Positions 24,701-36,382 of a stretch of 64,000 bases of DNA are shown one piece after another; position 1 is the stretch's first letter, and each line of letters starts with the position of its first letter. The notes under the pieces were generated by a model. The model ran no database searches. It was not told where the DNA came from and was given only the letters and a program-made list of their open reading frames with translations. The position numbers and the translations under genes were made by a program. This DNA comes from Tetragonia tetragonoides (taxonomy: Eukaryota; Streptophyta; Magnoliopsida; Caryophyllales; Aizoaceae), in contig CM076152.1 in the NCBI GenBank assembly GCA_038025085.1, forward strand, positions 34,475,501 through 34,539,500, read 5' to 3'.

Positions 24701-27700
24701 CCACTCTTTGGTTCTTCAGACTATTGCTGAACTTTTGGGCCAATTGAACGAGAAGTCTTTTGAACTTGAGGTGAGGCATTGTTTGTTTCTTAATTTATCA
24801 ATTCAGCTTGTTTTATATTATCCTTATTCCCTCATGTTTTTGGAGTTAAAAGAATGTATTTGATTATGATCCAGCCCCATTTCTTTATCCACCTAACTAT
24901 ACTAATTGCAGAATAGTGGTTGCTTCCACATTTATTACAAATAAGCCCCCTCCCCTCTCCTTTCTTTTGTAGGTATGGAATAAAAGGCTACATGTCCAAT
25001 GCATAATGCATGTACGTAGGTTTGCAATGTTTTCAGTGCAAGGTCAAGACTAATATCTTCCAACTAAGGAACAAAATGTCAGTTTAGAACTTGCCGATAT
25101 AGGAATGTCATTTTGTTGTATCAGCCAACCGTTATATGCAAGAAAACAGCTGATACGACTGAACAAACAGATAAAATGGCCAATATGGCCGATAAACAGT
25201 TGATATAGCTGATAAAGCGGTCAACCAAAAAAAATTGTGTCATGATAGCCTCGATTAGTTATGTGACACCTGTGGCATTACTCTTCCACAATGTCGTGAC
25301 CATTGCTGCAATCGTGACGGCAACTGAAAACCCAATTTTTTCCATGATTGCAGAAAACACCTATTGAGAGCCCCACCTGGAAAAAAATGAGTTAGGGTGA
25401 ACTTGTGCATGCATTGAGAGTTGACCGTGAGGGGTTGTTGAATCCGGTAGATTATGGCCAAACAAAAGGAATCTACATACGTGATTTATTGATTGACAAC
25501 GGGGGAACCTTAGCAAACAAAGAGTAGTTACAATGACTATCAATTATCCTGTCGCAGCAATGCTGGACATGAAACGACATCTTAAGTATACATGGATACT
25601 GTATAACCCTTCAAGTAGACAAAGGAATCTAAGAAAAGCTGGTTGCATCCATGTTTGATACTTCTTACTGGGAGTACTGCTTTTGTTGGGGGTTTCGACT
25701 TGACAGTTTGTTGCAAATGAACTGGTACAAATTCTAATCTCATTGGAAACCTAACTCAGTAAAGTAAACATAGCAAAACTTATGATAAATTTGCGTGGAG
25801 ATAGGGTCTAGAAAAACATATAAACCTATTCTAGTTTATGATAGTGAACCCTTGTTGGCTGTAGATCAAATTGGGTCTTCAACCTATTCTATTTGTCATC
25901 CAACCCAGAGTCCCAGCTCAATAGCAAGTAGCCTGGGAGTTCTTTTGTCTTGACTAGCTTGGGAGACCTTTCCATATGTTTAAGTTTGTGCCAAATAGAC
26001 ATGCAACTTCTATAGCAACATTACTATCTTCAGGAAGAAATTGCAATTTTTTTTTGAAGGGGAAGAAATTGCATTTTTAGTTTCACCTGTAACTAGAGGT
26101 AGAATGTATTTCAAATGGATTGAATATATCTATGTGACTTTGTAAATGGCATATTGTTGGTGATGGCCATCCGTTTGGTGGGTGAAGATGGTGCCAGCCT
26201 GCCAGTAGCCCATCGCAGTAGTAATGCGGTGTTAGTGGCATTTAAATGTTTAAATTTGATGTCCGGGGCTTGATTTAGCTGTTTTGGGTATCCAACTTCC
26301 ACGTTTGAAGTTTTGAGATCTTCAAAAGAATTTTCCACTTTTTCATTTGGTTATACAGTCTTTCAACACTTACCATCTACTTTCTCCTTGTGCCTATATG
26401 TGTTTGTTTCCTGAAGCTCGTATATAATCTTTCACAGTATTGTGTTTACCGTGCTCAAGGTTGCAGTTGGAATTACAGTAGTGTCTTTGGGATGTGTGGA
26501 CTGGTGGTGATTACTGATTATACTGTGATCTTTTGCCATGGTTGATTTCAGTTGGTGTCTATTTCATGGTTCAGGTCTCTTTGAGTTGTTTTGTTGTTTT
26601 TATCTTGAGGACTTTTAGAAAGATGGCCTTTTGAAGATTTGTTAGTGTGTTGCTCTCAGGGGCTTTTACGTAAGGTGTTTTACATTATGATGTATCATTT
26701 GAAGTTGATCTATAATATTACGATAATATTATTGAGAAGAATGCTAGGAGATAAAAATATGGCTGTTATTCTATTTGTTTATCTAAATTGGACTCCATTT
26801 ACTTCAAAGTCTTGTATTTAGAAATTAATCAATCTAATATGTCTGTTGTGTTAATTGAGAATCTGATAATTTGTTTGCCTTACTTGGAAGTCTCTCATAT
26901 CTTTTTCTTTTCTGCCAAAGTCGTATGTTCGTATGAGGCAGAATATGGTATTAACTTTTCTTTTCTGATATCATTTTTTTTTTTAAAACTAATACTCCCT
27001 GCGTTTTTATATGGATATCCATTTAAAAGTTCAAGACTCCCTCCTCAAATATCCCACCATTATTAATAGTTGATCCAACAAAATTTTCTCTCCAATCCTA
27101 ATTATCAATAGTTATTAATTTCTTTCTCATATTCCAGTGCGAACTTGGACATATTAAATGGCCCCTTTCGTCAATTTTCTGCATTTATTTGCTAACCTTT
27201 GATTTATGTGACATCTAGTATGTAACAACAGAGTAAGGGTTTTGTACTTTTGTTTAGTGTGTGGAACAGGGAATTGGGTTGGAACAAATAAAAAGAGAAG
27301 AGACGAGCCATTCGTGTGTGATTGTTTGTGACCCAAATTGTCATTGCTCCACATTTAGAATATATTTAGTGATGTAAATCACTTCAACGATATATTTGTA
27401 CCTAAATAGTACAAGAAATAGATCACTTTCTGAATAAGGTTCATGACTAGATATATCATTTCACTTCTTGTATTTGAAGCCTTTAATCATTTTTATCCCA
27501 TAGTTAGGGGTAAGACTGCGTACATCTGGACCTCCCCAGACCCCGCCCTAGGTGGGACACTTACTGGGTTGTTGTTGTTGTTGTTGTTGTTGCCTGTAGG
27601 TCAAAACGGCAGATAACCGGATAATACAAGAGCAGCTAGACCAGAAGGTATGGAGAGAAGCTAGTGCTATTCTACTGTGTAGATTTCATTAATAATCATT

Positions 27701-29041
27701 AAATGTGTTGAAACATCATCTAAAAATGTAGCAACTGCCTGGCAGATTTGTGAATGTGAAGCATTACAGGCTGAGAATACTTCCTTGAAGCAGCAACTTT
27801 CTGATGCCTTTGAATCCAGAAATGCCAACCCTTCAGTCAATAACCCACCGCAGGATGGTGGAATACAATCTGTAGCTGGGGAACTTGAGATGAACAAGGA
27901 AAGTTCATTGCTGAAAGATATGAGTGAAAGATTGCTTCTATGTACCCAGGTACTGTGCATTCTCTTTCTTACGTGGTTTTATTTCTCTATTTGTACGTAA
28001 CTGCGCAAGTATAGTGCTCCTCAAAATAAAATAAAACAAAAAGAACTACATAAGGAATGAAAATTATATTTGTCATAAGTCCTCCAATCACTGGCTGTGC
28101 TTGATTGTTGCTTGGAAATGGGCAGTGGCCTGGGTAAAGGGCCTTCACATTGAGTTTGCTTCGGAGTTGTAGATATCAGGGCAATGTTCTCCTATATAAA
28201 ATGGTGTATGAGAGACTTTTGCATGCAGGTCTAGCTTTACATACAGTTTGTCCCTAGGGAATGGATTTTTTTTCATCACAATCCCTAATAAGGATATATT
28301 TCTTCTATTTATAATGCATTATTTCCTCTTAGCAGCTCACTTCAGGTTATGGCAGCAATAATAGCAAATGCTTGACGAGTGCAGTTCACTTCATCCCTTA
28401 ATTTCAGTGTACTTTGTAATGGCTGGCTAACCAATTAACCAAAAGCAAAACTTCTGATCCTTGCCGTGTTTTCCCTTTTCCTTAACTAGGCCACTGAGAT
28501 TGAAGAACTGAAGCAAAAAGTGACTGAACTAGATGATACGAAGGACCAGCTCGAACAACGGAATAAGAAGCTAGCAGAAGAGAGTTCGTATGCCAAAGGA
28601 TTGGCTTCTGCTGCAGCAGTTGAGTTAAAGGCATTGTCAGAGGAGGTTGCCAAGCTAATGAATCAAAATGAAAGGCTGGCGAGTGAGCTGACAGCAATGA
28701 AGAATTCCCCCACCCAGCGTCGAACAGTTGGAGTAGTGAGAAATGGGAGGAGAGAAAGTCATGTAAAACGCCACGACCAAGGCCTAACCCCTGCTGATCT
28801 TAAGAGGGAGTTAACCATTAGCAGAGAGAGAGAGCTCACGTATGAGGCTGCCTTCCAAGAAAAGGATCAACGAGAGGCGGACTTACAAAGGAAAGTAATA
28901 GAATCCAAACAAAGAGAAGCTTACCTGGAGAATGAACTCGCTAACATGTGGGTTCTTGTAGCAAAGCTAAAAAGATCGCAGGGAGGGGACTCTGATGTCT
29001 CTGAGCAATCACGCGACACTCAGAGATCTGACAATTTGTGA
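12760..29041 (+). CDS. KIN-7E-like: Kinesin-like protein, KIN-7 subfamily (KIN-7E-like), 23 coding exons
   Basis: Plus-end microtubule motor. Inferred coding exons: 12760-12992, 13104-13201, 14887-14976, 15657-15709, 16531-16596, 16683-16736, 17000-17059, 17842-17920, 19130-19197, 20007-20069, 20215-20319, 20780-20884, 21013-21120, 21194-21340, 22166-22348, 22513-22671, 23509-23739, 24253-24390, 24506-24631, 24720-24770, 27600-27647, 27746-27949, 28490-29041. All keep phase and give about 1006 residues. The motor shows [10 protein letters not shown] (P-loop), NLLSSRSH (switch I), LIDLAGSES (switch II) and [20 protein letters not shown] coiled-coil stalk follows. The tail has [18 protein letters not shown] and [19 protein letters not shown], characteristic of plant KIN-7. 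The Ser-rich basic N-terminus (~65 residues) could be an organelle transit peptide, as annotated for KIN-7E. There is no C-terminal RING finger, unlike KIN-7D. The acceptor of exon 19 is uncertain: 24479 is also in frame. Start: ATG at 12760; the frame extends upstream only from a GTG. Confidence 0.9.
16158..16330. repeat. Stowaway-like MITE fragment in kinesin intron
   Basis: tactccttccattcacaaat at about 16161 resembles a Stowaway left end (TA then CTCCnTCCnTTC). It is followed by a long A run and AT-rich sequence within the intron 15710-16530. A matching right end was not found, so it is probably truncated. Confidence 0.4.
17485..17604. repeat. 60-bp tandem duplication in kinesin intron
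   Basis: Two head-to-tail 60-bp units (17485-17544 and 17545-17604) differ at only a few positions, so the duplication is recent. It lies in the intron 17060-17841. The small open frame across it repeats a [13 protein letters not shown] peptide, an artefact of the duplication. Confidence 0.9.
18250..18381 (+). mobile_element. SINE 3' portion with (TTG)n tail, copy 1
   Basis: In kinesin intron 17921-19129. The segment holds attggaaacagtctctcta, then ggggtaaggctgc, ccccagaccccgccctag and gggttgttgttg, the conserved 3' region shared by many angiosperm SINEs that end in TTG repeats. The tRNA-derived 5' part is not evident, so it is probably 5'-truncated or diverged. Confidence 0.75.
21720..21796. 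repeat. ~39-bp tandem duplication in kinesin intron
   Basis: Two adjacent units built on atctttgcatgcaagataaa and gtcttca, differing by one inserted base and a few substitutions, in the intron 21341-22165. Small and non-coding. Confidence 0.75.
24771..27599. other. Longest kinesin intron (~2.8 kb), mostly unexplained
   Basis: This intron separates two tiny exons (51 and 48 nt). It contains a Stowaway-like end (actccctgcgtttttatat, about 26994-27012) and the TTG-tailed SINE at its 3' end. The rest shows no coding family on either strand. Short open frames in it have no recognisable domain. Confidence 0.6.
27503..27592 (+). mobile_element. SINE 3' end with (TTG)n tail, copy 2, abutting a splice acceptor
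   Basis: Carries ggggtaagactgcgtac, ccccagaccccgccctag, gggacacttactggg and a run of eight TTG units, closely matching copy 1 at 18290-18381. The tail ends at 27592 and the acceptor AG of kinesin exon 27600-27647 is at 27598-27599. The SINE tail therefore forms most of the sequence just before the splice site. Confidence 0.8.
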
Positions 29042-29505
29042 TGTTTTGGCTGTCTATATTATCCGTAGTTTTGTTCCTAATTGTACAAAGGTAGGGGAGG
29101 GAGTTTGTAAATTGGAATAACTGGGGGATTAATGTCATGGTTTTCTCATAACTGATTTGAGTTGTTCCACAGTGGATGAGTGCTACTGTGTGAGCCTTTT
29201 TCGATACTAATACCCTGATTCGTTGTAATTATGTTAATCTGGTCCTGTAACGTTTGCTCAATTGGTCCCAAAATTTTCTTGTTGCTACCTGTCTGGGCGA
29301 TTTTGGGTCAGTGATAATTTGGTCAATACTCAAGGGCTTATTGCCTTATTGGTGACGTCTAGACATATTGCAGTAAGTTTTTGAATTTCTGGGGCCAGCG
29401 ACATCAGACATTGAGAATATATAGGTCTCCAGAGTTCAAGTATAAATAGATGTTTTTTTTTGGTATAGGCAGAAATAATGCAATATCGACGCTGTTCCGA
29501 AAGGC

Positions 29506-29662
29506 AAAAGTTTGTGTAAGACAGACTTATTATAACTTTCGGTGAGTTGCAGATCACTTTTAAGTTTTAAATGAAACAATGACACATCTCATAATAAGTG
29601 ATTTCAACATATTTGAATAGTGAAACCAAATTTCTGTGAGTTAGTTTCACACAAGACTTACT
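29506..29662. mobile_element. MITE of the TTGTGTAAGAC family, uninterrupted copy
   Basis: Starts with agtttgtgtaagacagactt and ends with gtgagttagtttcacacaag, imperfect inverted ends of about 20 bp. The interior (aacttt, gatcacttttaag, tctcataataagtga) aligns in order with the copy at 50866-51200, which has an extra insertion. Lies 465 bp past the kinesin stop codon. Confidence 0.65.
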
Positions 29663-29718
29663 CATACTAAAAGAGTAAGAGCAAGCAAATACGTACACTA
29701 AGTAGTTGAGTACATATG

Positions 29719-29719
<1 letters not shown>

Positions 29720-29756
<37 letters not shown>

Positions 29757-29758
29757 TA
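29720..29758. repeat. (TTA)n microsatellite
   Basis: About twelve tandem tta/att triplets following gttg, between the kinesin 3' end and the SINE. Confidence 0.95.
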
Positions 29759-29813
29759 TTTTTTCCATTCTCCCTTTCGTGGTGCAAGAAAGGGCATGCA
29801 ACTCCCAACACAT

Positions 29814-30031
29814 ATTTTTTTTTTCTTTTTTATTTTTTTGTTTTGGTTCACGACCAAGGGTATCCACCGTCGACCATAGTGACTAACCCCTGCGCTGGTT
29901 TGTAGGCACCTCAAAGGGTGGGACAGCTGGGCAAGGAATTTAAAGTTGCTCCATGCCCAAGGCGAGATTCGAACCCTCGACCTTGGTTAAGGATGGATGA
30001 GTCCCTATCACTCAACCACACCTCCTTAGTT
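29814..30031 (-). mobile_element. Complete tRNA-derived SINE with 13-bp target-site duplication
   Basis: Read on the minus strand it begins at about 30031 with a tRNA-like head. The A-box-like sequence is ggtgtggttgagtgatagg and the B box is gagggttcgaatctcg. A body follows, and then an A-rich tail made of A runs with scattered other bases (29814-29855). It is flanked by the identical 13-mer actcccaacacat at 29801-29813 and 30032-30044, a perfect target-site duplication. The family name is not known to me. It is a different family from the SINE at 60309 and from the TTG-tailed SINEs in the kinesin introns. Confidence 0.92.
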
Positions 30032-30503
30032 ACTCCCAACACATGTTATGTATGTATAACCGTCTGCCTATTGAAAGGAGTCCTAACTCCAAACACATGT
30101 TATGTACGTGTATGTTTAATGGCTTGTGCAATTACTATTTTATTTTTGTAAGTTTTATTAGTTCATGATGATAGAATTTGCTTAGCAATCCCAACAAGAT
30201 CTAGATAAAGAGTACCATGAAAAACCTCAAAAAGTTGATTAGAACATCGAGAATGCAATGTTTTTTTTTTTTAGTTTCCATGATGATTTTCCAAGAGTAA
30301 TGAATTTTTACGGGGAAATTTTCATTAAAAAGTGACATTCGTTGACTTTTATTTTAGTTTCGTTTCATGTTGTTCCGTTTCGTTCCACATTCTATACTTT
30401 ATTTTATGTCTCATTTTTTCCGATTTTTCGCACGATTCCGTTGCTCACCGTCCCACACCATTCCATTGAAGATAACATAACCTCACTGAATCTAATAGAG
30501 CTC

Positions 30504-30510
30504 TATAAAA
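30504..30510 (+). promoter_or_regulatory. TATA box of GDSL gene
   Basis: tataaaa lies 73 bp before the ATG at 30583, preceded by gagctc; spacing suits a plant core promoter. Confidence 0.6.
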
Positions 30511-30582
30511 ACAACCCAAGGGGCCACCTTTCAACAATTCCATATTAAGCGTACTTCACAAACAATCTTCAAGAAGTAAATA

Positions 30583-32898
30583 ATGGCTACACAAAAACCA
30601 TTATTGTTCCTTTCCTTGCCCTTTCTTTCTCTATGCTCTCTTCTCTTCATCCCTATCTCCATATCAGCTGATTATTCTTCCCATGATGAGAATCTCTATA
30701 TTGATTCCATATATCAGTTTGGAAACTCGTTTAGTGATACTGGCAATCTCATTAGAGAATTTCCTATCGGAGGTCTCTTTCCATTTGGTAGGTTACCTTA
30801 TGGGATTACCTTGAATAACCACCCAACTGGCCGTTGTTCGGATGGTCTACTCATGATTGACTATTTTGGTAAGAAATATACTAATCTTTTATGGATGACT
30901 AACCTTTAATCTTTATATTGTTATAGCTAGGAACAAATTCAAATAATTAGAAATAAATAATACCGTTATTGATTCAAAATGGATAATTTTTTTTATTATT
31001 ATTTCACTACTAAAATTCTATTTTTCAAGGAACAATCATTTGTTTTTGAGAAACAAATAAAAGTGAGTATGATATACAAGTTGTATGACTTGTTGGCTAT
31101 CATTTGGTTTCAGTCCATACTTTCAAATGAGTTCAATATTTATTATGTTTGGACGAGTTTTCAAAAGTTATAGATCAAATGAAAAAGATCGATCACTTTG
31201 ATCACCTTCAGTTCAATTCAAATAAATTCAATTTTATATTAAGTACTGTGTTGTTTAATGTGAAAAGGACAGATCCTAAAGATCTTGTTTCTTTTTTATA
31301 TTCGAAGATCTCCATGTTGAGGTTGAATGATATTTAAAATTTTAAAAGTTTAATTACATTAGTATATACGAGACTAAAGGGTGTTAATTGTAGTTCTAAT
31401 ATAAGATTTGGTTTGTTGTTTCTCATGCTGTGCAGCAAAGTTTTTTGGTCTACCACTTTTGACTCCATATCTAAACAAAGAAGGAAACTTTGCCCATGGA
31501 GTAAATTTCGCAGTTGCTGGAGCAACGGCACTCAATACCGCTGTTCTTATAGCAAAAGGTGTTCTTTCACCAATCACCACTAGTTCTCTCTCCGTACAAC
31601 TTGACTGGTTCAAGTCTCACCTTAGCTCTATATGCAATAATGATACATCTGGTAATAATTATTAATTATTCTCAAAAAATATACTTGTACTAATTATTAA
31701 TAAACTATGCTTATGATTATTATTCCCATGGTCTCTTACAAATCTTTTTATGCATGTATAATTAGAGTGCAAGAATAATATACTGAGGAAATCGCTAATT
31801 GTAATGGGAGAAATCAGATGTAACGATTACAATTTTGCAACGTTCAAATTCAACCCGTTGGAGGAGCAATACAAAATGGTTCCAGAGGTTGTGGATGCCA
31901 TCAGAGATGCCGTAAAAGTGAGTAGTACTTTCTTTGTTCCAAAATGAGCTTCCTATTTGACTTTGCATAATACTTGAGACAACCCTTTAACCATTAATAA
32001 CATTGCTCTAACTTATGTTACGGTTTTAGTAATCCTTAGATTAAGATTGTTTTAAATATGTCGTTTATAATTTTTTTCTCTTTTTATGAGATATGAATAT
32101 GTATGTAATTTTATTCCAATGAAATGTGTTACATCTACACAGGGAGTTATCGACCTTGGAGCCACTAGAGTACTAGTACCAGGAATTTTCCCTATGGGTT
32201 GCATGCCCTTATATCTCTCTACGTTTGAAGTTAAGGACCCAAATATGTATGATGAGCTAAAATGTTTAAAACGTTTCAATAACTTTGATAAATTCCATAA
32301 CGATCGACTCCAACAAGCTATAAAGAAGCTTCAAGAAGAGCATCCTCATGTTGCCATTGTGTATGGAGATTATTTCAATGGTTTAAGATGGATCCTTAGA
32401 CGCGCTCCTTTGCTTGGTAAGAATATCTCATATCTTGATTGCGTTTATACATTCTTTTAAACTTCTTAGGGTGAGGATAATAATGTCAAGTTAAAATACC
32501 ATTTCTGAGGAAATAAAGCACATATATATGCAACACCTATAAATTTAAAACTTCCTTCCCTCTCAAAAAAAAAAAAAATTAAAACTTCCTTGAAAATATT
32601 TCGTTGTTTTTAAGATTCGCATTATCCTCACCCTTTTTTTATTCCGACAGGATTTAAACAAAATGAATTATAAAAGGTGTGTTGTGGATTTGGCAATGGT
32701 ACCTATAATATGGATTTGCTTCGAGTGTGCGGGATAGGAGGAGGGGTGGAAGGTTGTGCGAACCCTAGTGAACGATATAGTTGGGATGGCATTCATTTGA
32801 CACAACATGCTAATTTTCACATGGCTCAATGGTTGTTAAGGCACATGGTTCCTGGCAATAAGCAAGTTGATAAAAGTAGTCTATTAGAAGGACTTTAG
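30583..32898 (+). pseudogene. GDSL esterase/lipase, 5 exons, interrupted by in-frame stop
   Basis: SGNH-family hydrolase for ester substrates, secreted by family custom. Inferred exons: 30583-30868, 31436-31651, 31766-31917, 32143-32416, 32651-32898. The N-terminus is a signal peptide (LLFLSLPFLSLCSLLFIPIS). Block I is FGNSFSDTGN: the nucleophile Ser is kept but the usual Asp of GDS is Asn. Block III is EIRCNDYN where EIGGNDYN is usual, so the oxyanion-hole Gly is Arg. Exon 5 should read on into KVCCGFGNGTYN and WDGIHLT (catalytic Asp and His), but TAA at 32671-32673 stops the frame after 316 residues of an expected 391. Neither of two other candidate acceptors rescues it. Intron 1 holds a dispersed repeat copy. 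Decayed gene or null allele is likely; a sequencing error at the stop would restore the frame but not block III. Confidence 0.82.
31080..31215. repeat. Dispersed repeat family R, copy 2, in GDSL intron 1
   Basis: Contains tactttcaaatgagttcaat, tatgtttggacgagtttt and a terminal cagttcaattcaaataaatt, aligning with the copy at 9800-9900. Confidence 0.6.
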
Positions 32899-35212
32899 TT
32901 TTCTCCCTTCCCAAGAGAAGGGGAAAGAATTGTTGCAAGTAATGCTCTTTAGTTTATGGAGTATAACTTAGGTTTAAAAAGTTGTTAAAAATTTGTTGAG
33001 AGCAGATTTATGGGTGTCTCACATTTTAAGAGATAGATTCGCCCTACATAGCAAGATCTACTGTTAAAAGTAACGTTCTTACTTGTTTTAGACCTTTTCT
33101 ATGATAAATTAGTGTTTTCTTTTTTCTTTGACAGAAATAAATAATGTTGCAAGCATTCAATTTAATTTCTTCCGTTCTTTTTATTATAGCTTCCAACATG
33201 GAAATTTTGTAGTAGTTTGCTTCTATTGGCTGGTTTGGTTTTCAGTCCTAAATTGACCTATTGATAATCGAAGGTAGATCAGTATTTATCTAGCTATCTG
33301 CAATATGCAACAAGAGTAATGTATTAAGAAAAGCCAAAATTTCCTAGCACGTAATTGCTATCTATTATAGGTTGTGTACATCTGGAGATGTTGTTTCCGA
33401 TAAATATGCAAAATTTAAAACATTTGAATTTCTAAATTCTTCTATTTCTTAAAAATATTGAAGAGCTTGCCCTATATTCCTCAGTGCCTTGGTATATGCA
33501 GGTGCAACAAAATAAAGACCTTCCCCTGTATTCCTAATTTCCTACAGTCCCCGGTATATGCTGGTACAACAAAGACCTTGCCCTGTATACTCAATTGGCT
33601 TTAAAGGTGCAACAAATTAAAAAACTTGCCTTGTTCATCCACTCCCTCTACTAAATTATGTGAGACGGTCATACATCATAAAACTTGGCAATTACTACAT
33701 TGAATAAAAGTAAGCTAATTATGTTTTTCAATTAGCTTTCATTATTCTTCCCAAATACCAGCAGCCAAATCATTTGCTTTCCTTAAGCTATGCTTGTACT
33801 ATTAAACTATCTTCAACTTCTTAAAAGCATTTTTTTGTGGTTAATTAATTCCAAGGAAACATCTTCAAGGCGAATGTTATAAATTTCAAGATTGTACTTT
33901 ATTCCACCAAAGCTTACATTTAAAACCGAAGCACTAGATAGAATCAGCGCATATTCATTGTTTCAAGACATATTTATCATGTGAACAAAAGGATTTGCAA
34001 GAAAAAACTTATTACCATAGTTTCATGATAAATATCAACACGTATTATTCCACACTAATAAATTTGGATGATTAAAATGCTTCAATAATGTCATATAAAA
34101 TTTTTTTGTTGGTGCAAATGCGTTTTAAGTGTTGATTTTTAGCGAGAATATGTCTCCAATTTTCATTGTTTTCCTACAATGCAACTTTTAAAAGTGCAAC
34201 TTTTGCCATCAAGAAATGACAACACTACAAATCCGGATATTTTTGAGTCACGTATTTCGATGTTATTACAAATCTACGCCGAAATTTTCCTTGGTAATTG
34301 TGGTAGTTCGAATATGACTAAATACTTAAATAAGTTATAAATGCGCGACAACAATAATAATGAAAAGTTAGAGAAAATTTCCAAATTCATAACGATAACG
34401 AACTAAGGTTATTATGATTGCTAACCACGTAATTAGAAAACTATGTTGTGACCCATATTATCATCTATGAAACAAACGTTGAGCAAATATTATATAACAA
34501 AACATTTCAAATGAGAATTTATATAATACTATCACACAACAAACTTCCAAATAGCTACAACATCAAATAAATTTTAATTTGAATCAATTAAATTTGAGAG
34601 TCTAATCGTAGTAAAGTTGAGAAATATTTTCTGATAAAAAAAACAGTTTGAGAAATGTTGAAAATATACAAGTATAAACAAGAAAAGCCAATAACAAAAT
34701 TTGTTTGGCAATGATATGATTCCATTTGCTCTCTTCTCATATGTCATCGATCATGATAATGATTGATGATGATCACCTTCGGTTAAAAGTTGGAAGTGTC
34801 ATCAAATTGCAAGAATCTCACAAACTTTTGCTCATAATAATAGTATAATTTTCCTCGCAAACCAACATCGATCTATGAACACATAAAGATATAAAAAAAA
34901 AATAATAATAATAAATAAAAAAATAAATAAATAAATCGATGAACACATACACAATAACAACATAATAATAAAATAGATATATATTTTGATGTAAACATCA
35001 ATAACCACGACATCCCTACAAATAGAAAAATAAAATAAAAATCAATCAACCATGACATAGATCAGAAGTACATGCAACAACCCACATACAATTGTGTAGA
35101 AATTATCATAGCATTATTATTATTTCTACTGCATCCCTCCCCTACCCCCTAAAAAAAGGTCTTTTTTTTTATTAAAGAAACCAAACCAGATTACAAGTAA
35201 TTAACTTCAAAT
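32899..35212. other. Intergenic region between GDSL and C2H2 genes
   Basis: No gene seen. It includes a degenerate repeat of about three units (33466-33630) built on cttgccctgtatt and ggtatatgcaggtgcaacaa with a ~60-75-bp spacing. The 34860-34960 stretch is A-rich with aaat repeats. A/T-rich sequence makes up the rest. Confidence 0.55.
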
Positions 35213-35905
35213 TTATAATTTCAATTCAAGATCCTCATCGGAAAGAGGTTGATGAACGTTGTTACATGCAACGTTGTTGTTGGTGTACACTTGCACCCTG
35301 GTCATGTTCTGCAAAGCCATCAACGACCGATCTCCTACCACTCCCGCTCGAGACATCGATCCAAATGTGGGTCCGCTGAACATGGGACCCGCCGGTTGCC
35401 ACCTTTGATATGGGGTCCAATAAGGTCTCCCAGTCTCAAGCCCGAGGCCTAGATCTGGAGAAAACCTAGGCCACGAACAAGGGATATCGAGACTCATGCG
35501 TACTGGGACCGGTTGTTGTGAGGGCCGAGGTCGTAGTAGAAGAAGTGGATCAGACATCATGTCTACTGGGACCGGTTGTGGTGGGGGTTGTAGTAGATTA
35601 GGAAGAGGATCAGGTTGTGATTCCATTCGCTTCCATATAGGCTTACGAGGACGGTGACACTTTTTGTGACCCAATAAAGCCCTAAGGTTCCTATACTCCC
35701 CTCCACAAACATCACAAATACGAGGATCTTCATATGGTTTAATTGGTTTATCTAATATTTTCTTTCTCTTATCTCCACGAAAGTGGTTGGGACCCATAAT
35801 TTCCTCCTCCTCGTTCGGAACAACATTAGTAGCAGGGGAGTGGCCCGTGCTATCGAGTGAAGTACATGGGCGCTTTTGAGAGCCACCACCCCTAATTGGA
35901 GCCAT
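35213..35905 (-). CDS. C2H2 zinc-finger protein with C-terminal EAR motif (RALLGH type)
   Basis: Intronless, 230 residues. A single finger at residues ~64-84, CDVCGGEYRNLRALLGHKKC then His, has C-x2-C-x12-H-x3-H spacing. The plant signature QALGGH is changed to RALLGH, which should alter DNA contact. A basic stretch DKRKK precedes the finger. The middle is Pro-rich with two related segments QPVPVDM and QPVPVRM. The C-terminus DLELKL fits an LxLxL EAR repression motif, so a nuclear transcriptional repressor is inferred. A TATA-like tttataaa lies at 35985-35992, about 80 bp before the start. The 5' half of the gene and its promoter are duplicated at 38744-39300. Confidence 0.82.
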   Translation of the reverse strand: MAPIRGGGSQKRPCTSLDSTGHSPATNVVPNEEEEIMGPNHFRGDKRKKILDKPIKPYEDPRICDVCGGEYRNLRALLGHKKCHRPRKPIWKRMESQPDPLPNLLQPPPQPVPVDMMSDPLLLLRPRPSQQPVPVRMSLDIPCSWPRFSPDLGLGLETGRPYWTPYQRWQPAGPMFSGPTFGSMSRAGVVGDRSLMALQNMTRVQVYTNNNVACNNVHQPLSDEDLELKL

Positions 35906-35984
35906 GGATAATGAGAGGAGAAAAATGAAAAATGGAGGAGAAAAGAGAGAAAAGTTGTAAGAATTAGGGCCAAGGGGGGAAGGG

Positions 35985-35992
35985 TTTATAAA
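35985..35992 (-). promoter_or_regulatory. TATA box of C2H2 gene at 35905
   Basis: tttataaa, a palindromic TATA-like site 80 bp upstream of the ATG, in a segment conserved in the partial duplicate at 39115. Confidence 0.5.
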
Positions 35993-36169
35993 GGCCTAAT
36001 GATGATTACGCCAATAAGACATGATTCATTATTTGCATTACAAAAGAGTTCATATGGTAATTAACTGATTGCAAAATCATAAGTGAAAAGATGCATTGAA
36101 AGGTGACCAATTTTCAGGCAGTGCCTTAATATGGTTACATTTTTAAAAAATTAAAAAATTATAAGCGCG

Positions 36170-36340
36170 TTTGATTTTTTATTTTTATTTTTTTTTTTTT
36201 TGAGGCAGTTTCATTATTTTTTTTGAACCGCTTAGGGACTGAACCGACGCATAGACCACAAATAAAATAACCCAAAAAATAAAATAAACCCGGTTTACCC
36301 CTCTGCAGTTACTAAAACAAACCCACATCTCTCTCTCTTC

Positions 36341-36382
<42 letters not shown>

